DNA from: an uncultured Lachnospiraceae bacterium
Lineage (GTDB): Bacteria; Bacillota; Clostridia; Lachnospirales; Lachnospiraceae
DNA: 34,516 nucleotides
Assembly (NCBI GenBank): GCA_944380185.1
Contig: CALWGV010000076.1
Coordinates: forward strand, 1-34,516
Reading direction: 5' to 3'
Positions within the stretch are counted from its first letter, which is position 1; each line of letters begins with the position of its first letter. Positions 25,626 to 34,516 of this stretch are shown here, one piece after another. The notes below the pieces were generated by a model. The model was given only the letters and a program-made list of their open reading frames with translations. It did no database searches and was not told the origin of the DNA. The translations under genes and the position numbers were made by a program.

Positions 25626-26969
25626 ATGCTTGAGACTATCCGAAATAATTGGGACAAGATACTGAATGCAATGAAAGAAGAATTTGATATCTTGGATGTT
25701 TCCTTCAAGACATGGCTCCTCCCTCTGGAGGTTGTGGCTGCGGATCATAATGAGGTGACCATTATGGTTCCTGAAAGTGCTACCCTCAATTATCTCCGCA
25801 AAAGATATACCCGTATGCTTCAGGTAACCATCGAGGAGGTGACAGGCTATGCCTGCACAGTTACTTTTATATCCCCGGAGGACAGGGTAAACTTTGCCCC
25901 TTCTCCCAAAAAAGACACGGCTGCTTATACCTCCACCCAGAACGTAAATTTAAACCCCAAGTATACCTTCGACACTTTCGTGGTGGGCTCCAACAATAAA
26001 ATGGCTCACGCTGCCTGTCTGGCTGTAGCCGAATCACCGGCTGAGGTATATAATCCTCTTTTTATCTACGGAGGAGTGGGACTGGGCAAAACCCATCTGA
26101 TGCACTCCATTGCCAATTTTATTTTAAAAAATGATCCGTCCACCCGCGTGATGTACGTCACCAGCGAAAAATTTACCAACGAGCTGATCGATTCCATCCG
26201 CAATAAAACCACCACAGATTTCCGCGATAAATACCGCAACAACGATATCCTGCTGATCGACGACATCCAGTTTATCCAGGGCAAGGAAAGTACAGTAGAA
26301 GAATTCTTCCACACCTTCAACACCCTCCACGAAGCCAAGAAACAGATCATCATCTCCAGCGACCGCTCACCTAAAGATCTGGTCAATTTGGAGGATCGTC
26401 TGGTCTCCCGCTTCGAATGGGGACTGACCGTGGATATTCAGGCCCCCGATTACGAAACCAGAATGGCTATATTAAGGAAGAAAGAGGAGTTAGAGGGCTA
26501 TAATATAGATAATGAAGTTATCAAATATATAGCCAACAACATTAAATCAAATATCCGCGAGCTGGAGGGAGCTCTGACCAAAATCGTAGCCCTCTCAAAG
26601 CTCGACAATAAGCGTACCATAGATATCAGTCTGGCCGAGGAGGCTCTTAAAGATATGATTTCTCCTGACCAGGCCCGAGAGATTACACCGGAGGTAATCA
26701 TATCCATCGTTGCAGACCACTTTGGCCTGAAAGCTGAGGATCTGGCCTCCTCCAAACGCAACAAAGAAATTGTCTACCCCAGACAGATTGCCATGTATCT
26801 GTGCCGGGAGATGACTACCGTCCCGCTGTCCCTGATCGGCAAATGTATGGGAGGCCGGGACCATACTACCATCATTCACGGCATAGACAAAGTAAAGGAC
26901 GCTCTCGACAGCGACGAGACGCTGCGCAGCACTGTGGATATCTTAAAGAAAAAGATTAACCCTTCTTAA
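25626..26969 (+). CDS. dnaA: Chromosomal replication initiator DnaA
   Basis: AAA+ initiator that binds the DnaA boxes on both sides of its gene and melts the origin. The start at ATG 25626 gives 447 aa. A TTG ten codons earlier is less likely. Domain I is at 1-80 (MLETIRNNWDKILNAM; FKTWLLPLE), then a short linker with a Pro/Ser/Thr-rich segment. The ATPase begins near NPKYTFDTFVVGSNNK with Walker A GGVGLGKTHL (near 147) and Walker B LLIDDIQFIQGKE. The C-terminal DNA-binding domain carries GKCMGGRDHTTIIHGIDKV. All residues expected for activity appear intact. Confidence 0.98.
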   Translation: MLETIRNNWDKILNAMKEEFDILDVSFKTWLLPLEVVAADHNEVTIMVPESATLNYLRKRYTRMLQVTIEEVTGYACTVTFISPEDRVNFAPSPKKDTAAYTSTQNVNLNPKYTFDTFVVGSNNKMAHAACLAVAESPAEVYNPLFIYGGVGLGKTHLMHSIANFILKNDPSTRVMYVTSEKFTNELIDSIRNKTTTDFRDKYRNNDILLIDDIQFIQGKESTVEEFFHTFNTLHEAKKQIIISSDRSPKDLVNLEDRLVSRFEWGLTVDIQAPDYETRMAILRKKEELEGYNIDNEVIKYIANNIKSNIRELEGALTKIVALSKLDNKRTIDISLAEEALKDMISPDQAREITPEVIISIVADHFGLKAEDLASSKRNKEIVYPRQIAMYLCREMTTVPLSLIGKCMGGRDHTTIIHGIDKVKDALDSDETLRSTVDILKKKINPS

Positions 26970-26971
26970 AG

Positions 26972-27276
26972 TTATCCACAAAAAACTGTGGGAATCCCTG
27001 TTACTTTGCTGTGAACAAGCTGTGCATAAAAAATTGGTTAATTCTAACAATTAAAGCCGATGTTGAAAAGCTTAAGGTTATCCAAACTTCATACAAAAGC
27101 TTTTCACCGAGTTATCCCACCCGAAAAAGCCCCATAAAACCAGATCATCTTCGGCTTTTGCACATATTCACAGCTCCTATTAAGATTACTGCTGAATTTA
27201 ACCTAAACTATAACTTCAAGGGGCCGGGAGCCCGTGCGGCCGCCGAAGGCGGACCGCATCCCGGAGGTTATCCACA
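26972..27276. other. oriC: oriC, right DnaA-box cluster (dnaA-dnaN interval)
   Basis: The 338-bp stretch after dnaA has perfect TTATCCACA boxes at 26972-26980 and 27268-27276. It also has variants TTATCCAAA (27078-27086) and TTATCCCAC (27112-27120), and inverse forms TGTGAACAA (27010-27018) and TGTGCATAA (27021-27029). The middle is AT-rich and is the better candidate for the unwinding element. A weak promoter for dnaN (TTACTG 27186-27191, 17 bp, TATAAC 27209-27214) and a GC-rich hairpin lie near the right end. Confidence 0.85.
27224..27264 (+). other. GC-rich long hairpin in the dnaN leader, inside oriC
   Basis: CCGGGA (27224-27229) pairs with TCCCGG (27259-27264), TGCGG (27235-27239) with CCGCA (27254-27258), and CCGCC (27240-27244) with GGCGG (27248-27252) around a GAA loop, with a 5-nt bulge on the left and one A bulged on the right. 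There is no T-run after it. A perfect DnaA box and the dnaN ribosome site follow immediately. It would form the 5' end of a dnaN transcript started at the weak promoter. Confidence 0.7.
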
Positions 27277-27307
27277 TGTAAGCAACGAGAGAAAGGAGAT
27301 TTCACCA

Positions 27308-28414
27308 ATGAAACTTTCGTTTCAAAAATCAAGCCTGCTAAACGGCATCAACATCGTACTAAAAGCTGTTCCTGCCAAAACGACCATGTCTATTTTGGAA
27401 TGTATTCTGATCGATGCCACCGGCGATGAGATAAAACTGACTGCCAACGATATGGAACTGGGTATTGAAACCATCGTGGAAGGTTCTGTTCTGCAGAGAG
27501 GAAGGATCGCAATCGAAGCCAAACTTTTCTCTGAAATCATCCGCCGCCTCCCCGACAGTGAAGTCATCATAGAATCCGATGACAATCTTCGCGTATCTAT
27601 CACCTGTGAGAAGGCTGACTTTAAGATCGCAGGCAAACCAGCTGAAGAATTTTCCTATCTCCCCACAATCGAGAAGGAAAAATATATCAGCATTTCCCAA
27701 TTTACACTGAAAGAAATCATCAGACAGACTATTTTTTCCATTGCTCCAGGCGACGTAAACAAACTGATGACGGGAGAACTTTTTGAGGTGCATGAAAATG
27801 AACTGAAAGTCACCTCCCTTGATGGGCATCGCATCTCCATCCGGAAAGTTAATATGCGAGATTCCTATGCCGACCAGAAAGTAATCGTTCCCGGAAAAAC
27901 ACTCAGTGAAATCAGCAAAATCCTCTCCGGAGATACGGACAAGGACGTCCTTATTTTCTTTGGACGCAACCATATTCTTTTTGAATTTGATCAGACTTTG
28001 GTTGTATCCCGTCTCATAGAAGGAGAATATTTCCGGGTTGACCAGATGCTCTCCAATGACTATGAAACCAAAATGACCATCAACAAAAAAGATTTTCTGG
28101 ATTCCATTGAGCGCTCTGTCTTACTGGTTCGTGAAAACGACAAAAAACCTATTATCCTGAACCTGCAGGATCAAATTTTGGAAATGACTCTCACCTCCAT
28201 GATGGGGACCATGAAAGAGGAAATTCTGGTCAACAAGCAGGGCAAAGACATCATGATTGCCTTCAATCCTAAATTCCTCATCGATGCTCTCCGCGTAATC
28301 GACGACGAAAATGTAGACATTTATATGGTGAATTCCAAAGCCCCCTGCTTTATCCGGGATGAGGCAGGAAACTATATTTATCTGATTCTGCCGGTGAATT
28401 TCAACAGAGGTTAA
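27308..28414 (+). CDS. dnaN: DNA polymerase III beta sliding clamp
   Basis: Ring-shaped processivity clamp for the replicative polymerase. The start at 27308, behind AAAGGAG, gives 368 aa with the usual MKLSFQKSSLLNGINIVLKA beginning. The longer open frame upstream runs through the DnaA boxes and is not coding. The three-fold domain pattern is visible through repeated KLFSEIIRRLP and TLSEISKILSG-type segments. The C-terminus INFNPKFLID/ALRVID-like region and YLILPVNF give the peptide-binding end. It follows dnaA and is followed by yaaA 12 bp later. Confidence 0.96.
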   Translation: MKLSFQKSSLLNGINIVLKAVPAKTTMSILECILIDATGDEIKLTANDMELGIETIVEGSVLQRGRIAIEAKLFSEIIRRLPDSEVIIESDDNLRVSITCEKADFKIAGKPAEEFSYLPTIEKEKYISISQFTLKEIIRQTIFSIAPGDVNKLMTGELFEVHENELKVTSLDGHRISIRKVNMRDSYADQKVIVPGKTLSEISKILSGDTDKDVLIFFGRNHILFEFDQTLVVSRLIEGEYFRVDQMLSNDYETKMTINKKDFLDSIERSVLLVRENDKKPIILNLQDQILEMTLTSMMGTMKEEILVNKQGKDIMIAFNPKFLIDALRVIDDENVDIYMVNSKAPCFIRDEAGNYIYLILPVNFNRG

Positions 28415-28426
28415 GGAGTATTGCCA

Positions 28427-28636
28427 ATGAAGACGATTACACTTCGTGAAGAATACATTAAACTCGGTCAGGCTCTAAAAGCAGCCGGCCTTGTGGATTC
28501 AGGCGTGGAAGCCAAGATCCACATTACTTCGGGTGAAGTGCAGGTAAATGGTCAGCCGGAGGACCGCCGCGGACGCAAGCTCTACGACGGAGACGAGGTG
28601 ACCTTTGCCGGTGAGACTATCAAAATTCAAAAATAG
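28427..28636 (+). CDS. yaaA: S4-domain RNA-binding protein YaaA/YlmH-like
   Basis: A 69-aa protein consisting of a single S4 domain, encoded between dnaN and recF in many Firmicutes. Visible are EYIKLGQALKAAGLVDSG, then EVQVNGQPEDRRGRKLYDGD and the last strand DEVTFAG. The ATG at 28427 is used because AAGGAG lies 8 bp upstream. The role is not established; RNA or ribosome binding is expected from the fold. It sits 12 bp after dnaN and 12 bp before recF, in one transcript. Confidence 0.9.
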   Translation: MKTITLREEYIKLGQALKAAGLVDSGVEAKIHITSGEVQVNGQPEDRRGRKLYDGDEVTFAGETIKIQK

Positions 28637-28648
28637 GCGGGGACAGCT

Positions 28649-29734
28649 ATGATAATCCGTTCCCTGGAATTACAGAATTTCCGCAACTACGAGGAGACCC
28701 ATATCGATTTTTCTCCGGGTGTCAATATCTTTTACGGAGACAACGCCCAGGGAAAAACCAATATTCTTGAGGCTGTCTACGTGGGGGCGACAGCCAGATC
28801 TCACCGGGCGGGCAAAGACAGGGAAATGATCCGTTTTGGGGAAGAAGAGGCTCATATCAAATATTTTGTGGAAAAACGCGGCATCACCGACCGTGTGGAT
28901 GTACATTTAAAGAAAAACCGCGCTAAAGGGATCGCCGTAAACGGTGTGCCCCTGCGGCGAACAGGAGAATTGTTCGGCATTGCCAACGTGATATTTTTTT
29001 CCCCTGAGGATTTGAACATCATCAAGGAGGGTCCATCTCAGAGGAGAAGATTTATTGATATGGAATTGTGCCAGCTGGATAAAATATACATGAGCAATCT
29101 GACAAACTATAACCGGGTAGTTATGCAGAGAAATAAGCTCTTAAAAGAGCTGGACAACCACAGCGATTATCTGGATACACTCCAAATCTGGGATATGCAG
29201 ATGATCCGCTACGGCACAGAGATTATCCGCAGCCGGAAAAGATTCATTGATGAACTGCGGGAAATCATCATTCCGATTCATGCCGGCATCACCGGTGAAA
29301 AGGAACATATAGATATCGCCTACGAGCCATCCGTACAGGCCGATGATTTGGAGACAAGCCTTTCTCGCGGGCGAACCAGGGATTTAAAAGCCAGGGTAAG
29401 CTTAACCGGACCCCACCGGGATGATCTGGCTTTTTGTGTGGATGGGATGGATATACGCACTTTCGGATCTCAGGGGCAGCAGAGAACAGCCGCCCTGTCT
29501 TTAAAATTGTCTGAAATCGAACTGGTGCGCAGGCGCACGGGAGATTGCCCTGTTCTTCTGCTGGATGATGTCTTGTCTGAATTAGACAGCGGACGTCAAA
29601 ATAAACTGTTGGACAGTATCGACGGTGTGCAGACTCTCTTAACCTGTACCGGTGTGGACAAGTTTGTGACCGATCGTTTTCCCGTTAATAAGATTTTTCG
29701 AGTAACCCATGGAAATATAGTCAGCGAGAATTGA
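28649..29734 (+). CDS. recF: DNA replication and repair protein RecF
   Basis: SMC-like ATPase that helps load RecA at gaps. The 361-aa protein has Walker A YGDNAQGKTNILEAVY (near 35), SRSHRAGKD-type switch residues (TARSHRAGKDREMI), the signature TFGSQGQQRTAALSLKL (near 271) and Walker B CPVLLLDDVLSELD. The order of motifs and the length are normal. It lies between yaaA and gyrB. No remB (DUF370) gene is present between recF and gyrB, although several Firmicutes have one there. Confidence 0.96.
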   Translation: MIIRSLELQNFRNYEETHIDFSPGVNIFYGDNAQGKTNILEAVYVGATARSHRAGKDREMIRFGEEEAHIKYFVEKRGITDRVDVHLKKNRAKGIAVNGVPLRRTGELFGIANVIFFSPEDLNIIKEGPSQRRRFIDMELCQLDKIYMSNLTNYNRVVMQRNKLLKELDNHSDYLDTLQIWDMQMIRYGTEIIRSRKRFIDELREIIIPIHAGITGEKEHIDIAYEPSVQADDLETSLSRGRTRDLKARVSLTGPHRDDLAFCVDGMDIRTFGSQGQQRTAALSLKLSEIELVRRRTGDCPVLLLDDVLSELDSGRQNKLLDSIDGVQTLLTCTGVDKFVTDRFPVNKIFRVTHGNIVSEN

Positions 29735-31672
<1,938 letters not shown>

Positions 31673-31707
31673 TTCCAAGTCAATCCTAAGAGTGGAGGAA
31701 CGATTCA

Positions 31708-34191
31708 ATGGATGATAAAATATTTGATCAGATTCATGACGTGGACTTAAAAAAGACCATGGAAGAATCCTACATCGACTATGCCATGAGCGTCATTGCC
31801 GCCCGTGCCCTGCCCGATGTGAGAGACGGACTGAAGCCGGTGCAGAGAAGAGTCCTGTACTCCATGATCGAGCTGAACAACGGTCCTGACAAGCCGCACC
31901 GCAAATGTGCCCGTATCGTCGGTGATACCATGGGTAAATACCATCCTCACGGCGACAGCTCCATCTATGGAGCTCTGGTCAACATGGCTCAGGACTGGTC
32001 TATGCGCTATCCTCTGGTGGACGGCCATGGAAACTTTGGCTCTGTGGATGGAGACGGAGCTGCAGCCATGCGTTATACCGAGGCGCGTTTGAGCAAGATC
32101 TCCATGGAGATGCTGGCGGATATCAACAAAGACACGGTGGACTTTACGCCGAACTTTGACGATACGGAAAAAGAGCCTGTAGTACTGCCGGCCCGCTTTC
32201 CGAATCTTCTGGTCAACGGTACCACAGGTATTGCCGTAGGTATGGCCACCAATATACCTCCTCACAATCTGCGTGAAGTCATTGACGCTGTAGTGAAAAT
32301 CATTGACAATCAGGTGATCTATGATCGTGACACGGATATTGATGAATTGATGGAGATCGTAAAGGGTCCTGATTTTCCTACCGGTGCTCAGATTCTGGGC
32401 CATTCGGGCATCGAGGAGGCCTATCGGACGGGGCGCGGCAAGATCCGTGTCCAAGCAGTCACAAACATCGAGCCTATGGCCGGGGGCAAAAACCGCATCG
32501 TAGTCACCGAGCTGCCTTATCTGGTCAACAAGGCGAGACTGATCGAGAAGATCGCTGATCTGGTCAAGGAAAAAAAGCTGGACGGCATCACGGATCTGCG
32601 TGACGAATCTGATCGCAGCGGTATGCGTATCAGCATTGAGCTGCGCCGGGATGTAAATCCCAACATTATGCTCAATCAGCTGCTCAAGCATACGCAGCTC
32701 CAGGACAGCTTTGGCGTGATTATGCTGGCTTTAGTCAACAAAGAACCCAAAGTGATGAATTTAAAGGAGATGCTCTCCTATTATCTGGAGCACCAGAAAG
32801 ATGTGGTGACCAGAAGAACCAAATATGATTTAAATAAGGCTGAGGAAAGGGCTCATATCCTGGAAGGATTGTTGATCGCCCTGGATAATATTGATGAAGT
32901 GATCAGTATCGTCCGCTCCTCCCAGACTGTGCAGATCAGTAAGCAGCGCCTGATGGAACGCTTCGGGCTGACCGATCCCCAGGCTCAGGCCATCGTGGAT
33001 ATGCGTATCCGCACACTGACCGGTTTGGAAAGAGAAAAGCTGGAGGCCGAGTATAAAGAGCTGAAGGAAAAGATAGAGGAGCTGAAGGCGATATTGGCCG
33101 ATGTGAAAAAGCTGCTGGGTGTAATCCGGGAGGAGATCATGATCATCTCCGCCAAGTATGGCGATGAAAGAAGGACCGTGATCAATTACGATGAAAATGA
33201 AATTTCCGTGGAGGATCTGATTCCCGACGAGAATACCATTATTGCCATGACCAATCTGGGATACATCAAGAGAATGTCCGTGAGCAATTTCCGCAGCCAG
33301 AATCGCGGCGGCAAAGGTATCAAGGGAATGCAGACTCTGGAGGATGATTTCATCGCTGAACTGATGATGACGACCAACCATCACTATCTGATGTTCTTTA
33401 CTAACCGCGGGAAGGTCTACCGGCTGAAAACCTATGAGATCCCCGAGTCCAACCGTACCTCCAGAGGAGTAGCTATCGTGAATCTTCTGCAGATTGCGCC
33501 GGGCGAAAAAATCACCGCTATGATTCCGATTCGGGAGTATGACGAAGATAAATATCTGTTTATGGCGACGAAATACGGCATGGTCAAAAAGACCTCCGTC
33601 CAGGAGTATTCCAATATTCGTCGCGTGGGACTTACGGCGATTAACCTGCGGGATGGCGATGAGCTGATCGAGGTGAAGACCACCGATAATACGAAAGATA
33701 TCCTGATGGTATCCCGTGAGGGTCAGTGTATCCGTTTTCACGAAACAGATGTGCGTCCTACCGGCCGCGTGTCTATGGGCGTGATCGGCATGAAGCTGTC
33801 GGAAAAGGATGAAGTGGTCGGCATGCAGCTTGATTCCCAGGGCGAAGCTCTGCTCATTGTATCAGAAAATGGAATGGGCAAGCGCACAAGCCTCACAGAG
33901 TTCACACCGCAGCTGCGCGGAGGCAAGGGAGTCAAATGCTATAAGATCAATAATAAGACTGGCTATATCGTCGGAGTAAAAGCAGTCAATGAGGATCAGG
34001 ACATCATGATCATTACTACGGAGGGGATTATTATCCGTACTGCTGTATCCGGTATTTCCATGCTCGGCAGGATTACTTCCGGTGTCAAGCTGATCAGTCT
34101 GAATCACAATGACAATAAAGATATTCGCGTAGCCAGCATAGCAAAGGTGCGCGAAGAACCCGGCGATAACGAGCCCCAGCCGGAGGGATGA
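31708..34191 (+). CDS. gyrA: DNA gyrase subunit A
   Basis: Breakage-reunion subunit of gyrase. The 827-aa protein has the N-terminal winged helix with [12 protein letters not shown] (80-90) and the catalytic Tyr in [13 protein letters not shown] (Tyr123), a long coiled-coil arm, and the C-terminal beta-pinwheel with the GyrA-box [12 protein letters not shown], which distinguishes gyrase from topoisomerase IV. At the position equal to E. coli Asp87 the residue is Gly88, while the Ser83 equivalent (Ser84) is kept. The tail is acidic. The gene ends the rightward run, and a long inverted repeat follows. Confidence 0.98.
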   Translation: MDDKIFDQIHDVDLKKTMEESYIDYAMSVIAARALPDVRDGLKPVQRRVLYSMIELNNGPDKPHRKCARIVGDTMGKYHPHGDSSIYGALVNMAQDWSMRYPLVDGHGNFGSVDGDGAAAMRYTEARLSKISMEMLADINKDTVDFTPNFDDTEKEPVVLPARFPNLLVNGTTGIAVGMATNIPPHNLREVIDAVVKIIDNQVIYDRDTDIDELMEIVKGPDFPTGAQILGHSGIEEAYRTGRGKIRVQAVTNIEPMAGGKNRIVVTELPYLVNKARLIEKIADLVKEKKLDGITDLRDESDRSGMRISIELRRDVNPNIMLNQLLKHTQLQDSFGVIMLALVNKEPKVMNLKEMLSYYLEHQKDVVTRRTKYDLNKAEERAHILEGLLIALDNIDEVISIVRSSQTVQISKQRLMERFGLTDPQAQAIVDMRIRTLTGLEREKLEAEYKELKEKIEELKAILADVKKLLGVIREEIMIISAKYGDERRTVINYDENEISVEDLIPDENTIIAMTNLGYIKRMSVSNFRSQNRGGKGIKGMQTLEDDFIAELMMTTNHHYLMFFTNRGKVYRLKTYEIPESNRTSRGVAIVNLLQIAPGEKITAMIPIREYDEDKYLFMATKYGMVKKTSVQEYSNIRRVGLTAINLRDGDELIEVKTTDNTKDILMVSREGQCIRFHETDVRPTGRVSMGVIGMKLSEKDEVVGMQLDSQGEALLIVSENGMGKRTSLTEFTPQLRGGKGVKCYKINNKTGYIVGVKAVNEDQDIMIITTEGIIIRTAVSGISMLGRITSGVKLISLNHNDNKDIRVASIAKVREEPGDNEPQPEG

Positions 34192-34251
34192 AGCCGAGAG
34201 GCCAATGAAACGAAAGCATTAGCAGCATATATATTTATAACATTCTGCAAA

Positions 34252-34307
34252 AAATCATTGGACAAAGTCTGCTTTGCGAGAAGCAAAGTAACTTTGTCCA
34301 ATGATTT
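34252..34307. terminator. Large inverted repeat downstream of gyrA, probable terminator
   Basis: AAATCATTGGACAAAGT (34252-34268) and ACTTTGTCCAATGATTT (34291-34307) are perfect 17-bp complements. Between them CTTTGC (34272-34277) pairs with GCAAAG (34283-34288) around GAGAA. It is 60 bp after the gyrA stop. The T-run is short, so it may be a symmetric two-way terminator or a palindromic repeat unit. Confidence 0.65.
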
Positions 34308-34516
34308 ATCGAACATTATCCACGGACTTTGCGGATCTCAAGACAGATATACACAGCTGCAGAAAATAAGCGTGGAAAAAAACATTTTTGGTGAGTTGCA
34401 AAAGTAAATTCCAGTTTGAAGGCCTAAATTCTACCCCCTAAGAGCCGATGGAATTTAGTTCTTCCGAATTCCTGAGTGTTTCATAAGCAACCCTTTACAT
34501 TCTTGCGATTATACAG
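34308..34516. other. Non-coding tail with inverted repeat and DnaA-like box, unassigned
   Basis: No ORF of note is present from the hairpin to the window end. It contains TTATCCACG (34316-34324), one base off a DnaA box, and a 9-bp inverted repeat TAAATTCCA (34405-34413) / TGGAATTTA (34449-34457) enclosing CCTAAATTCTACCCCCTAAG. The structure could belong to the leader of the next gene or to an intergenic repeat. Confidence 0.4.

Noticed and set aside
27011-27307. N-terminal extension of dnaN through the dnaA-dnaN interval
   Set aside because: It runs over DnaA boxes and a hairpin, lacks a ribosome site, and the family N-terminus matches the start at 27308.
31747-32691. 314-codon minus-strand open frame within gyrA
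   Set aside because: It is a shadow of the gyrA coding sequence, whose motifs are intact.

Overview
The window is the replication-origin region of a low-to-mid GC Gram-positive chromosome. The order rpmH-dnaA-dnaN-yaaA-recF-gyrB-gyrA to the right of the origin, and rnpA-yidD-yidC-jag-mnmE-mnmG-rsmG-parA-parB to the left, is the classic Firmicutes origin cluster. A DUF4446 protein, a DUF3881 protein, a T-box-controlled serS and trkAH/gdhA on the left arm suggest a gut-type Clostridia member, most likely Lachnospiraceae. The genus cannot be fixed from this window. No rRNA, tRNA or CRISPR array was seen.

Layout, left to right. (1) 1-881: the 5' part of an ftsH-like gene, broken by an in-frame TGA and with a damaged Walker B motif. 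(2) About 920-2470: a decayed IS110-family insertion sequence (one frameshift, one nonsense codon), preceded by a structured non-coding end that is a good bridge-RNA candidate. (3) 2562-6842: a mannose-family PTS operon (EIIA, a BtpA/SgcQ-like TIM-barrel protein, EIIB, EIIC, EIID) transcribed leftward, with a divergent GntR/UTRA regulator and two back-to-back promoters. A pair of 15-bp direct repeats lies where an operator would be expected. (4) 7010-9533: serS with its T-box leader and promoter, followed by a DUF3881 gene. (5) 9540-14744: trkA-trkH potassium uptake, gdhA glutamate dehydrogenase and DUF4446. (6) 14762-18349: parB, parA, a short alpha/beta-hydrolase-like gene coupled to parA, and rsmG bracketed by two perfect parS sites. 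(7) 18583-25145: mnmG, mnmE, jag, yidC, yidD, rnpA and rpmH. (8) 25146-27307: a bipartite oriC, with DnaA-box clusters on both sides of dnaA. (9) 27308-34191: dnaN, yaaA, recF, gyrB and gyrA on the plus strand, then a non-coding tail.

Every chromosomal gene points away from oriC (minus to the left, plus to the right), so all are co-directional with replication. The exceptions are the IS110 transposase and the GntR regulator, which lie in the accessory-looking stretch 900-6850. The core genes cover initiation (DnaA, DnaN, RecF), topology (GyrAB), origin segregation (ParABS), tRNA wobble modification (MnmE/MnmG), 16S methylation (RsmG), RNase P and membrane insertion (RnpA, YidD, YidC, Jag).

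I did not find a clear-cut undescribed multi-gene system. The items most worth following up are the IS110 bridge-RNA candidate, the PTS operon whose only candidate enzyme is a BtpA-family protein, the truncated hydrolase coupled to parA, the GC-rich hairpin inside the origin, the Gly at the quinolone-determining position of GyrA, and two structured non-coding stretches (18350-18580 and 34250-34516).
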